Assembly (NCBI RefSeq): GCF_001984195.1
Contig: NZ_MTQN01000010.1
Location: 744,001-808,000 of the forward strand
From: Kribbella sp. ALI-6-A
GTDB taxonomy: Bacteria > Actinomycetota > Actinomycetes > Propionibacteriales > Kribbellaceae
Length of the DNA stretch: 64,000 nt
Direction: 5' to 3'
Position 1 is the stretch's first letter; every line of letters begins with the position of its first letter. The notes beneath the pieces are model-generated. The model searched no databases and was not told the DNA's origin. It was given only the letters and a program-made list of their open reading frames with translations. Shown in pieces: positions 9,252 through 17,541 of the stretch. The translations under genes were made by a program, and so were the position numbers.

Positions 9252-9865
9252 ACTCCGTGATCAACTTCGGCCTGCTCAGCGAGGTCTTCGTCACGCTGTT
9301 CGTGATCATGGACCCGCCCGGCACGGTGCCGGTGTTCATCTCGCTGACCGCCGGCCAGTCCCGCGCGGTCCGCAAGAAGGCCGCCTGGCAGGCCGTGCTG
9401 GTCGCCTTCGGCGTGATCGTCGTGTTCGCCGCGTTCGGCCAGCAGATCCTGCACAACCTCGGCATCACCCTGCCCGCCCTCCAGGCCGCCGGCGGTCTGC
9501 TGCTGCTCCTGATCGCGCTGCAGCTGCTGACCGACACCGCCGAGGACCCGGTCCAGACCAAAAACGCCAACATCGCCTTCGTCCCGCTCGGCACCCCACT
9601 GCTGGCCGGCCCCGGCGCGATCGTCGCCACCATGGTCTTCGTCCAGCGCGCCGACGGCTCGCTGCCCGAGGTCGTCGCGATCTCGGTCGGCATCGTGCTG
9701 ATCCACCTGGTGATGTGGCTGACCCTGCGCTTCTCCGGCCTGATCATGCGCATCCTCGGCGAGAACGGCGTCCTGCTCGTCACCCGCATCGCCGGCCTGC
9801 TGCTCAGCGCCATCGCCGTGCAACTCGTCGCCGACGCGGTCGCGGACTTCATCAAGGCCGGCTGA
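9248..9865 (+). CDS. MarC-family integral membrane protein
   Basis: A 205-residue polytopic membrane protein with about six hydrophobic helices. It has MarC/UPF0056 hallmarks: an early VIMDPPGTVPVFISLT segment and a second PLGTPLLAGPGAI segment in the middle. MarC was once linked to multidrug resistance but its function is unproven. The GTG start at 9248 overlaps the stop of the PHP gene, a pairing that recurs in actinobacteria. Confidence 0.88.
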   Translation: MNSVINFGLLSEVFVTLFVIMDPPGTVPVFISLTAGQSRAVRKKAAWQAVLVAFGVIVVFAAFGQQILHNLGITLPALQAAGGLLLLLIALQLLTDTAEDPVQTKNANIAFVPLGTPLLAGPGAIVATMVFVQRADGSLPEVVAISVGIVLIHLVMWLTLRFSGLIMRILGENGVLLVTRIAGLLLSAIAVQLVADAVADFIKAG

Positions 9866-9962
9866 CTCCAGGCCGGGCTGACCGGCGCCGTGCCAGCGCC
9901 GTGTGCGTGCCGTGCCAGCGGGGTGGCGGAGGCTGGGGTCACCGAACCACAGAGGGGTGACC

Positions 9963-10805
9963 ATGACCACGAAAACCGTGAACAAGCTGGCTGTGCCGGG
10001 CGCGACGTTGCACTACGAGGTCACCGGGAGCGGACCGGTGCTGCTGCTGATCGCGGGCGGTCTCACCGACGGGGGCGTCTTCGACCTGGTGGTCGGGCAG
10101 TTGGCGGCCGACTACACCGTGGTCACCTACGACCCGCGCGGCAACTCCCGGAGCCCGTACGACGGGCGGCCGGCTGACGAGCGGGTCGACCGGTCGGCCG
10201 AGGACGCGCTGGCCTTGATCGACGCGGTGGGCGGCGGCGAAGCGGCGTACGTGTTCGGCAGCTCGTCGGGTGCGATCACCGGGCTGGAGCTGATCACCCG
10301 GCACCCCGAGCGGGTGCGGATGCTGGTCGCGCACGAGCCGCCGGCGGTCGGCGTACTGCCGGATGCCGCGACCGCGCACGCGTTCTTCGAGGACGTGCAC
10401 GCCACGTACGCCGAGGACGGTGCGATGGTCGCGCTGCGCCTGTTCGCCGGCGGGCTGGGCCTGGACGAGGACGACCGGCCGGCGCCGGAGGATCTGCGGC
10501 CGGAGTACCGGCAGGCCGTGGAGCGGATGCTGGCGAACGCGGACGTCTTCTTCGCGCACAAGCTGCTGCCGTTCACCCGCTACCGTCCGGACCTGGCCGC
10601 GCTCCGCGAGGTCGCCGCCAAGATCGTGCCCGCGGCCGGCGCCGACTCCGCCGAACACCTGCCCGCCCGCCCGATCGCCGCCATCGCCGACGAGATCGGC
10701 TGGCCGGTCGTCACGTTTCCCGGCGGCCACACCGGCTACGCGACCCATCCGGTCGCCTTCGCGACGCTGCTCAGCCGGCTGCTCGAGTCGGATCTGACCG
10801 GCTGA
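9963..10805 (+). CDS. Alpha/beta hydrolase
   Basis: A 280-residue alpha/beta-hydrolase-fold protein. The oxyanion segment is LLLIAGG near residue 24, the nucleophile elbow is GSSSGAITGLE (about residue 99), and the catalytic His lies in FPGGHTGYATHP near the C-terminus. Substrate unknown. The ATG at 9963 is preceded by GAGGGGTGACC. It stands alone between the MarC-like gene and the ABC-transporter leader. Confidence 0.85.
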   Translation: MTTKTVNKLAVPGATLHYEVTGSGPVLLLIAGGLTDGGVFDLVVGQLAADYTVVTYDPRGNSRSPYDGRPADERVDRSAEDALALIDAVGGGEAAYVFGSSSGAITGLELITRHPERVRMLVAHEPPAVGVLPDAATAHAFFEDVHATYAEDGAMVALRLFAGGLGLDEDDRPAPEDLRPEYRQAVERMLANADVFFAHKLLPFTRYRPDLAALREVAAKIVPAAGADSAEHLPARPIAAIADEIGWPVVTFPGGHTGYATHPVAFATLLSRLLESDLTG

Positions 10806-10902
10806 TCCCCGGTCGCCGCAATTGCAGTTGACGCGTCGCGGCGGCCCGGCGTACCGTCACTTCCCTTCCGTTGACAACGGCATGCTTCGACGTGCCATCA
10901 CA

Positions 10903-10972
10903 GTGGTGTCCGAACCCCCGGGTCCTTCTGGATCCGGGGCAGTTCAGCGTGCCGCTGTGCCCCGGACACCAC
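10903..10972 (+). promoter_or_regulatory. Structured 5' leader, predicted three-way junction
   Basis: Three nested helices fold by eye: P1 pairs 10903-10912 with 10963-10972 (10 bp, perfect); P2 pairs 10916-10925 with 10930-10939 (10 bp, one G-U, TTCT loop); P3 pairs 10945-10949 with 10953-10957. The element ends 26 bases before the GTG of the ABC operon, and a TTGACA sits at 10871-10876. There is no T-tract, so it does not look like a simple terminator. I do not recognise it as a known riboswitch class. Confidence 0.5.
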
Positions 10973-10998
10973 CTTCACAACAGTGTCAGGAGGTTGCC

Positions 10999-11790
10999 GT
11001 GGGCGTCTACTGGGCGATCGCGGTCCGGTCGTTCCGCCGGTTCTCGACGTACCGGATCGCCACCTTGTCGGGCGCGTTCACCAACACGGTGTTCGGCTTC
11101 ATCTTCTGCGGCGTGTACCTGACGCTGTGGGACCAGCGCCCCAACCTCGGCGGGTACGACGTGACCGACGCGCTCACGTTCGTCTGGCTGCAGCAGGGAC
11201 TGCTGACGCCGATCGGGATCTTCGGCGCGAGCACCACCGTCGAGCTCGGCGAGCGGATCCGCACCGGCGCGATCGCCGTCGACCTGTACCGGCCCACCCA
11301 CCTGATGCTGTGGTGGTTGTCGGTGGACGCCGGCCGGGCGGCGTTCGAGCTGCTCGCGCGCGGCGGCGTACCGCTGCTGGTCGGCTCGCTGGTCTTCGAC
11401 CTGCGCTTCCCGTCGTCCGCGCTGCAGGGGCTCGCGGTCGGGATCGCGCTGATGTTCGGGATCCTGGTCAGCTTCGGCATCCGCTATCTGGTCGCGTTGT
11501 CCGGGTTCTGGATCACCGACTCGCGGGGGCTGGAGGGCCTGGCGATGGTGCTGTCGCTGTTCTTCTCCGGCACGATCCTGCCGCTGGTGGTGTTCCCGGG
11601 CTGGTTCGGGGAGTTCGCGCGGGCGACGCCGTGGGCGGCGACGATGCAGGTGCCGATCGACGTCTGGCTCGGGCAGGACCTGCCCGCGCGGGCGCTCACG
11701 TTCCAGCTCGGCTGGATCGTCGTCCTGCTGCTGCTCGGGCGGTTCGCGACCGTGCTGGCGACCCGGAAGGTGGTGATCCAGGGTGGCTGA
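10999..11790 (+). CDS. ABC-2 type permease (DUF990-like), first subunit
   Basis: A 263-residue membrane protein with about six helices, of the ABC-2/DUF990 permease type. A cytoplasmic segment, LGERIRTGAIAVDLYRPTH, is echoed in the second permease, showing that the two are paralogous half-transporters. The GTG at 10999 has an ideal CAGGAGG upstream. It is first in a permease-permease-ATPase operon whose stops and starts overlap or nearly touch. Such systems export unidentified substrates. Expression may be tuned by the structured leader 10903-10972. Confidence 0.87.
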   Translation: MGVYWAIAVRSFRRFSTYRIATLSGAFTNTVFGFIFCGVYLTLWDQRPNLGGYDVTDALTFVWLQQGLLTPIGIFGASTTVELGERIRTGAIAVDLYRPTHLMLWWLSVDAGRAAFELLARGGVPLLVGSLVFDLRFPSSALQGLAVGIALMFGILVSFGIRYLVALSGFWITDSRGLEGLAMVLSLFFSGTILPLVVFPGWFGEFARATPWAATMQVPIDVWLGQDLPARALTFQLGWIVVLLLLGRFATVLATRKVVIQGG

Positions 11791-12610
11791 CCTGTCGTTG
11801 CGCAGGGCAATGGCCTGGCCGGGGCAGTACTGGATGCTGGTGCTGATGTGGATCCGGTCCTCGCTGGCCTACCCGGCGTCGTTCGTGTTCCTGCTGATCG
11901 GCTCGGCGCTGGTCACGGTGACCGACTTCGTCGCGGTGCTGCTGATGTTCAGCCACATCGAGAGCTTCGGCGGCTTCGATCTGGGCCAGATGGCGCTGCT
12001 GTACGGGACCGCCTCGATGACGCTCGGCATCGCCGACCTGGTCACCGGTTCGATCGAACGCGTCGGGCAACGGATCCGTACCGGCGACCTGGACGTCTGG
12101 CTGGTCCGCCCGGTCCCGGCGTTCGTCCAGGCGGTCGCGGACAACTTCGCGTTGCGCCGGCTCGGCCGGCCGCTGCAGGCCGGGCTGATCCTCGGGCTGG
12201 GAATCGGTGCCGTCGACATCGACTGGACCGTCGGCAAAGTGTTGTTCCTGACCTTGTCGCTGGTCAGCGGCGCGGTGATCTTCGCCGCGATCTTCGTGCT
12301 CGGCGGGGCGTTCCAGTTCGTGTCGATCGACTCCGCCGAAGTGGCCAACTCGTTCACGTACGGCGGGCAGCAGCTCACCCAGTACCCGCTGTCGATCTTC
12401 GGCCAGGACATCGTGCGCGCCGTCACGTTCGTCGTACCGCTGGCCTTCGTGAACTACTACCCGGTGCTCTACGTGCTGGGCAAACCGGCCCCGCTGGGCC
12501 TGCCGTCCTGGATCGGCCTGCTGGCCCCGGCCGTCGCGGTCGTGATGACCGCGATCGCGTCGCTGGCCTGGCGAGGCGGTCTCCGTCGCTACCGCAGTAC
12601 CGGGAGTTGA
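11783..12610 (+). CDS. ABC-2 type permease (DUF990-like), second subunit
   Basis: A 275-residue membrane protein with about six helices. It carries ERVGQRIRTGDLDVWLVRPV, matching the corresponding segment of the upstream permease, so the pair likely forms a heterodimeric channel. The start overlaps the end of the first permease gene by eight bases; the ATPase gene follows six bases after its stop. Confidence 0.87.
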   Translation: MADLSLRRAMAWPGQYWMLVLMWIRSSLAYPASFVFLLIGSALVTVTDFVAVLLMFSHIESFGGFDLGQMALLYGTASMTLGIADLVTGSIERVGQRIRTGDLDVWLVRPVPAFVQAVADNFALRRLGRPLQAGLILGLGIGAVDIDWTVGKVLFLTLSLVSGAVIFAAIFVLGGAFQFVSIDSAEVANSFTYGGQQLTQYPLSIFGQDIVRAVTFVVPLAFVNYYPVLYVLGKPAPLGLPSWIGLLAPAVAVVMTAIASLAWRGGLRRYRSTGS

Positions 12611-12616
12611 TTCCTC

Positions 12617-13564
12617 GTGCCCGTCATCGAGTTGGACCAGGTGTCCCGCGCGTTCACCGTCTCCACCCGCACCGGCCTGCGCCGCACCCGCCGCGAGGTC
12701 CGCGCGGTCGACGCCCTGTCGTTCACCGTCGAGCCCGGCGAGGTGATGGGCTACATCGGCCCGAACGGCGCCGGCAAGTCCACCACGATCAAGATGCTCA
12801 CCGGCATCCTGGTCCCCACCAGCGGCACCATCCGGGTCGCCGGCGTCGACCCGTCCCGCCACCGCACCCGGCTGGCCAAACGCATCGGCGTCGTCTTCGG
12901 CCAACGCACCACGCTGTGGTGGGACCTGCCGCTGAAGGACTCCTTCGCCGTACTTCAGAAAATGTACGGCGTCCCCCGCGACCGCCACCGCGAAAACCTC
13001 GCGACGTTCGTCGAACTCCTGGACCTCGGCGACCTGCTCGACGTCCCCGTCCGCCAGCTCTCCCTGGGCCAACGCATGCGCGGCGACATCGCCGCCGCCC
13101 TCCTGCACGACCCCGAGATCGTCTACCTCGACGAACCCACCATCGGCCTCGACATCGTCAGCAAGGCCCGCCTCCGCTCGTTCCTCGCCCAACTCAACCA
13201 GGACCGCGGCACCACCGTCATCCTCACCACCCACGACCTCGACGACATCGAAGCCCTCTGCTCCCGCGTCATGGTCATCGACCACGGCCACCAGGTCTAC
13301 GACGGCACCCTCACCGGCCTGCGCGCGTCCCAGTCCGCGCCCCGCACGCTGGTCGTCGACCTGGCCACCCCACACCCGCCGATCACCGTCCAAGGCGCCA
13401 CCGTCACCCGCACCGACGGCCCACGCCAGTGGCTGTCCTTCCCACCCACCACCTCAGCCGCCCCACTGGTCGCGGAGATCGCCGCCAGCTACCCGTTGGT
13501 CGACCTGTCGGTCCAGGAGCCGCCGATCGAATCCATCATCACCAAGCTGTACGCCGGCGGCTGA
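12617..13564 (+). CDS. ABC transporter ATP-binding protein
   Basis: A 315-residue ABC ATPase that powers the two upstream permeases. Walker A is GPNGAGKST (about residue 50), the Q-loop region is FGQRTTLWW, the signature is LSLGQRMRGDIA (a variant of LSGGQ), Walker B is IVYLDEPTIGLD, and the switch His is in TTHDLDD. The FGQRxxLWWDLP signature and about 80 residues after the nucleotide domain are typical of exporters paired with DUF990 permeases. Confidence 0.93.
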   Translation: MPVIELDQVSRAFTVSTRTGLRRTRREVRAVDALSFTVEPGEVMGYIGPNGAGKSTTIKMLTGILVPTSGTIRVAGVDPSRHRTRLAKRIGVVFGQRTTLWWDLPLKDSFAVLQKMYGVPRDRHRENLATFVELLDLGDLLDVPVRQLSLGQRMRGDIAAALLHDPEIVYLDEPTIGLDIVSKARLRSFLAQLNQDRGTTVILTTHDLDDIEALCSRVMVIDHGHQVYDGTLTGLRASQSAPRTLVVDLATPHPPITVQGATVTRTDGPRQWLSFPPTTSAAPLVAEIAASYPLVDLSVQEPPIESIITKLYAGG

Positions 13565-13567
13565 GCG

Positions 13568-13885
13568 CTAGCCGAGATCCGCGGCCAGGGAGGCGAAGAC
13601 GACGTCGGGGTCCATCGGCGAGGGATCGTCGAGCCATTCCTGGACGGTCTCCGGATCGGCCTCGGCATCGAACAGGCCGAGACCGCCGGCGATCAGGCGC
13701 TGGGCCTCGGGGATACCGATGGCCTCGTACTCCTGCTGCTGCAGGTAGAAGTAATCCTCCCGCGCGGACGGGTTGCGGTGGAACTTGCCGGTGTTGGCGA
13801 CGTACGTCCACACGTCGTCGTCGATGACCGCAGCCACCAGGAGTGGTACGCCGGTCCTGGTCTTGATCGTGAACAGCCGTGTCAT
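13568..13885 (-). CDS. Small acidic protein coupled to the RelA/SpoT-domain gene
   Basis: A 105-residue acidic protein not recognised as any named family. It begins MTRLFTIKTRTGVPLLVAAV and ends in an Asp/Glu-rich segment. Its ATG (13885-13883) overlaps the stop of the RelA/SpoT-domain gene as ATGA, so the two are made together. Small partners in this position are antitoxins in toxSAS modules, but no similarity to a known antitoxin is claimed; it could equally be an accessory or unrelated factor. Confidence 0.7.
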   Translation of the reverse strand: MTRLFTIKTRTGVPLLVAAVIDDDVWTYVANTGKFHRNPSAREDYFYLQQQEYEAIGIPEAQRLIAGGLGLFDAEADPETVQEWLDDPSPMDPDVVFASLAADLG

Positions 13886-14704
13886 CGCCCGATCCCGTCC
13901 CGTCCGTCGTTGTCGCGACGCCGGTGCGGTGGCTGCGGCCGGCGGTCCTGCTTCCGCGAAGCTTCGCCCTCGACAGAACGGGGCGATTTCTCGGGCCTCC
14001 TACCGTAGCGTCTGAGCTCGACCGGTACGCCGCCCAGGTCTTTCAGGGTGTCGATTCCGGCGGGCTGGATCATCGGCTCCGAATGCCTGATGCATTCGTC
14101 CATGGCGGCGTTCTGTTCGGACCTCGAACGGGTCTCGTCACGGAAAATCTCGTACGGCTCGGTCGTCGTCTCCTTGACCGCGATCGACTGTCGTGAATGG
14201 ACTTGGATCTCGATCACCTGCCCGTGCCCGCGGAGGAAGAAGTGCAGTCCCTTGTAGCGGCTTCCCGGGTGGTAGGAGTGGTGGGCCGACTCCATCGACC
14301 AGCCGCGCGCGGTCATCTTGTCCACCACCCGGCGAGCGGCCCGCACGACTTGGTCGGGGTGGTCGACGCCGACGGTGTACCTGAGCACGTCCTCGGGCGG
14401 TGGGGACGACGGACCGAAGCGTTTGAGCTTTGCAAGCTTGCGGGGCCAGGGACTGCGGCGACTTCATCCGGTTCTTCAAGTGGTACGCGAACGCGTCGTC
14501 GTCGATCGCGCTGGTGACGTCGGCCGTGATGCGCGGCTCGACCTCGGCAGCGCGGGCCAAGAAGGCGAGGGCCCTGGTGGTCGCCGTGGCGCCGTACTTC
14601 GCGGTGATCTCCTGCCGGGTCGGCAGGTCTCCCCAGTCGAGTGGCTGGTCGCGGCTGAGGTGGGCGTGCAGTTCCGCCGGTTCTGGTAGGCGGTCGTCCC
14701 CCAT
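13882..14704 (-). pseudogene. RelA/SpoT nucleotidyltransferase-domain gene with a frameshift
   Basis: Two overlapping frames together encode one protein of about 273 residues. The first starts at ATG 14704 and runs through the NRMKSPQS motif; after a run of four G on the + strand (14442-14445) the other frame continues RKLAKLKRFG. Removing one base of that run restores LARKL. The joined protein has all the alarmone-synthetase landmarks: RMKSPQS, an Asp before LRYTVGVD, YKGLHFFLR and IEIQVHS. A basic Arg-rich tail of about 40 residues follows. The next gene is coupled by ATGA. It may be a stand-alone (p)ppGpp-type synthetase or a toxSAS-like toxin. Whether the frameshift is biological or a sequencing error is undecided. 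Confidence 0.8.
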
Positions 14705-14884
14705 CGTGATCCCCCAGTGGTCGTGGTCCTTCGACCGTAGTTATTCGCGGCGGGGCTGTGGGGTGGGATTTCACATCTGTGGATAACCCCGCCCACCCGC
14801 GCCGTGTGACCTGCCGGGAACGACGTCGTTGCTGTTCTGGAGGGTGAGACCCAACCGTGTGGGGGTGGAGAGGGTAGACAGGGT

Positions 14885-15400
14885 GTGGCTGCGACGGTGA
14901 TCGAGCGGGGTGGGGTGGTGGTCCCTCCGGAGGACGGGGCCGGGTTCGTGGCGTGGGTGCGGCCGCATCTGCCGGCGATGGCTCGGGTGGCGGCTCGGTT
15001 GGCGGTGGGGGCGGATCGGGACGACATCGTGCAGGAGGCGCTGGCGCGGGCCTGGATGAAGCGCCGGCAGTACGACGCGGCGCGGGGATCCGCGTCGGCG
15101 TGGTTGCTGGCGATCACGGCTGATCAGGCGCGGAAGGCGGCTCGGCGGGTTCGGCCGGTGGCTGAGCTGGCGGAGGGGGACGTGGTCGAGGCGCGTGGCG
15201 ACGTCGAGGGCCGGGTGGACGTGGTGCAGGCGATGGAGGCGCTGTCGGCGCGGCAGCGGCTGGCGGTGGACTGTTTCTACTTCGCCGATCTGTCGGTGGC
15301 CGACACGGCGGCGGTGATGGGGTGCTCCGAGGGCACCGTGAAGTCAACTCTTTCCGATGCGCGGGCTCGCCTGCGGTCCTTGCTGGAGGTCAGCGAATGA
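14885..15400 (+). CDS. ECF-type RNA polymerase sigma factor
   Basis: A 171-residue sigma-70 family factor of the extracytoplasmic-function group. Region 2 is DRDDIVQEALARAW followed by SAWLLAITADQARKAARR; region 4 is ALSARQRLAVDCFYFADLSV and GCSEGTVKSTLSDARARLR, a clear helix-turn-helix. The start is a GTG at 14885. The stop overlaps the start of a membrane protein gene (ATGA at 15397), the usual layout for a sigma factor and its membrane-bound regulator. Confidence 0.92.
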   Translation: MAATVIERGGVVVPPEDGAGFVAWVRPHLPAMARVAARLAVGADRDDIVQEALARAWMKRRQYDAARGSASAWLLAITADQARKAARRVRPVAELAEGDVVEARGDVEGRVDVVQAMEALSARQRLAVDCFYFADLSVADTAAVMGCSEGTVKSTLSDARARLRSLLEVSE

Positions 15401-16428
15401 CACCGACCGACGAGATCGACGAGCTGCTGCGGCAGGCGGGTTCTCGGTGGCGGGCCGGGCAGCCCTCGGCGCCGGAGCCGGACCTGGAGCGGATCACACG
15501 CAACAGCAAGCCGCGGCGGTGGGTGGTCCCGGCGCTGGCGGCCGCGAGCGTGGCGACGATCGCCACGGCGGCCCTGATCTGGCTGCCGCGCGGCGACGAG
15601 CCGGTGGTTGCCCCTAGCAACGACAAGGCGCATCCCCTGGCGGTGCGGGACGGCGACCGGGTCGAGGTGAGCGGTCAGGTGGTCGCGGCGCCCGGCGTAC
15701 CGGTTCGGTACTGCGTGCCGTTGCCGACGACCGCGCAGCTCGACCCCGGCGAGAAGCCGCCGGCCTGCGCACCCGGTGGAGCAGTCGAGCTGACCGGCGT
15801 CGACCTGAACCGCCTGGTCGACCTGAGGGTGATCCAGGGCGTGACGTCGGGCGAGGCCCATCTGGTCGGCACGTGGAAGGCCGGGACGATCTTGGTCGAG
15901 CAGCAAGGGCCGCCGGCTCAGGTGCAGCCCGAGGAACCGGCGCCGGGCGTGCCGTGTGCGCCTCCGGCCGGAGGCTGGAAGCCCGGGGATGCGAGTCAGT
16001 CGATCACTCCCGCGGTCGAGCAGTTCGTGAAGGCGCGGACCAGCCAGTTGCAGAACCCGTGGATCGGCTGGCCCGAGGGCTTCCCGACCGAGACGAAGCC
16101 GGGAGCCCCGCCGAACAAGCCGAGCGTGCTGGTGATCGGCGTCGCGCACGGAGACGTCGCCGCGGTACGCCGGGCGCTGGACCCGCTGGTCGCCGGCAAC
16201 CTCTGCGTGACGCAGGTGAAGGTGAGCCATGCGGAGGCGGCCAAGCAGCAGAAGGCCGTCGAGGCGCTGCCGGCCGCGGAGTACGGGATCACGTCAGTCG
16301 GTCTCGGTGCGGGCGACCGGCCGGTACGGGTCGAGTTGCGGGTGCTGGACGAGAAGACCACGGCCGCGCTGCAGCCGATCGGACTCGACACGCTCGACCT
16401 CAAGCCGTACATCCGGCCGGTTCCCTAG
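15397..16428 (+). CDS. Membrane protein coupled to ECF sigma factor, probable anti-sigma
   Basis: A 343-residue protein with an N-terminal cytoplasmic segment of about 42 residues, one transmembrane helix (about 43-65) and a long extracytoplasmic part with several Cys residues. The cytoplasmic part, opening MTPTDEIDELLRQAGSRW, is the size of a sigma-binding segment but has no zinc-binding HxxxCxxC motif. Its role is inferred from translational coupling to the sigma gene. Just after the membrane helix the DNA contains a copy of the dispersed palindrome, encoding VAPSN. Confidence 0.75.
   Translation: MTPTDEIDELLRQAGSRWRAGQPSAPEPDLERITRNSKPRRWVVPALAAASVATIATAALIWLPRGDEPVVAPSNDKAHPLAVRDGDRVEVSGQVVAAPGVPVRYCVPLPTTAQLDPGEKPPACAPGGAVELTGVDLNRLVDLRVIQGVTSGEAHLVGTWKAGTILVEQQGPPAQVQPEEPAPGVPCAPPAGGWKPGDASQSITPAVEQFVKARTSQLQNPWIGWPEGFPTETKPGAPPNKPSVLVIGVAHGDVAAVRRALDPLVAGNLCVTQVKVSHAEAAKQQKAVEALPAAEYGITSVGLGAGDRPVRVELRVLDEKTTAALQPIGLDTLDLKPYIRPVP
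15607..15621. repeat. Dispersed palindrome copy 3
   Basis: GTTGC-CCCTA-GCAAC, read in frame as V-A-P-S-N just after the membrane helix of the sigma-coupled protein. Confidence 0.75.
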
Positions 16429-16436
16429 ACGAACGA

Positions 16437-16466
16437 GCCCTCCGGCCCAAGCGCGGGCCGGAGGGC
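16437..16466. terminator. Bidirectional hairpin between convergent genes
   Basis: A perfect 12-bp stem pairs 16437-16448 with 16455-16466 around a six-base loop, between the sigma-coupled membrane gene and the convergent decarboxylase-like gene. There is no T-tract, which is common for actinobacterial terminators. Confidence 0.75.
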
Positions 16467-16473
16467 GACTGGA

Positions 16474-17439
16474 TCAGCTGCTCGCATCCGGCCCGGTCAG
16501 GATCTTCAGATCGCGCACCGAGTACGACAGGCTTCCCCGGAAGCCGATCCCCTGACGGATGATCTTCAGGTCGGCCAGTTCCTCGCCGGGCGCCGGGAGG
16601 AAGCTGAGGTCGCTGGTTCCGGACCACGCGTTGGCGACGGTCGGGTTCTCCAGGATCGACTGGGTCAGCTCGTGCACCGCCGGGTTGTCGAAGTCGCCGG
16701 CGGTGAGTCGCGGGAAGTGGCGCAGGTTGACGATCGGCCGGCCCAGCGCCGGGATCGTGCCGGTCGGCTTCTCCAGCGTGACCCGGGCCTCGGCGAGGCG
16801 GCGGCCGGCCGACGACATCGCGGCGGCGAAGGTCCCGCCCGGGCCGACCACCGGCGCCGCGTTGCTGGCGACCGGGAACGCCCGGGTCTGCTTGATCACG
16901 CCGAGCTTCTTCGGGAAACCCTGGAACCAGCCGCGCGCCAGCGCCGCGTCGTTGTCGACGAAGATGTACGGGCACCACGCCACCGGCGCGCCTTTGAACT
17001 GCGCGTCGAGCAGGACCAGGAACTCCGAGTACAGACTGCGGTCCGGGTCCAGGTACTGCTGCTGGTCGCCGGAGAACTGCCAGTCGATGAACAGCGCGTA
17101 GCCGTGGCCGGCTGTCGCCGGGTCCGGCGTCAGCCCGGCCGGCAGTGCCGCCGCGGCCGCATCGGCGGACGTCCAGAACTCGGCGCCGATCAGGTCGCCG
17201 ACGTAGTGCCAGGGCGGGGCGCCGACGATGTTGGCCGTGCCGCGGGCGCTCAGCGGCAGGCTGTAGCCCTTGAGCTCACCAGGCGGCAGCGTGGTGTCGG
17301 TGGTGGAAGCGAAGGCGGAAGTGCCGACCGCGGAGGCGGGCGAGGTCAGAGTGGACGCGGCGACCGTGGCCGCGAGTCCACCACCGAGCAGGCTACGGCG
17401 GTTGACCGCGCCCGTACGGTCTGTGCTTTCGGTTGTCAT
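16474..17439 (-). CDS. Tat-exported acetoacetate-decarboxylase-family protein
   Basis: A 321-residue protein of the acetoacetate decarboxylase (ADC) superfamily. The motif [11 protein letters not shown] (about residue 160) matches the ADC active-site region, where the Lys forms the Schiff base. The N-terminus is a Tat-type signal, [13 protein letters not shown], ending at an Ala-rich cleavage region (SPASA), so the protein is predicted to be folded and exported. Enzymes of this superfamily are normally cytoplasmic, so the location is odd; the chemistry may be decarboxylation or another Schiff-base reaction. The ATG at 17439 is chosen because it gives a normal-length signal. It is monocistronic. 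Confidence 0.85.
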   Translation of the reverse strand: MTTESTDRTGAVNRRSLLGGGLAATVAASTLTSPASAVGTSAFASTTDTTLPPGELKGYSLPLSARGTANIVGAPPWHYVGDLIGAEFWTSADAAAAALPAGLTPDPATAGHGYALFIDWQFSGDQQQYLDPDRSLYSEFLVLLDAQFKGAPVAWCPYIFVDNDAALARGWFQGFPKKLGVIKQTRAFPVASNAAPVVGPGGTFAAAMSSAGRRLAEARVTLEKPTGTIPALGRPIVNLRHFPRLTAGDFDNPAVHELTQSILENPTVANAWSGTSDLSFLPAPGEELADLKIIRQGIGFRGSLSYSVRDLKILTGPDASS

Positions 17440-17541
17440 GCGCGCAACGCTAGGCAGCGCGGATAGACATCCGATCGCCACCGGATCGTCAGATCGATGC
17501 CTTCGGCAACGATCAGGCCAACGACCGGGGCGGGCGCCCGG

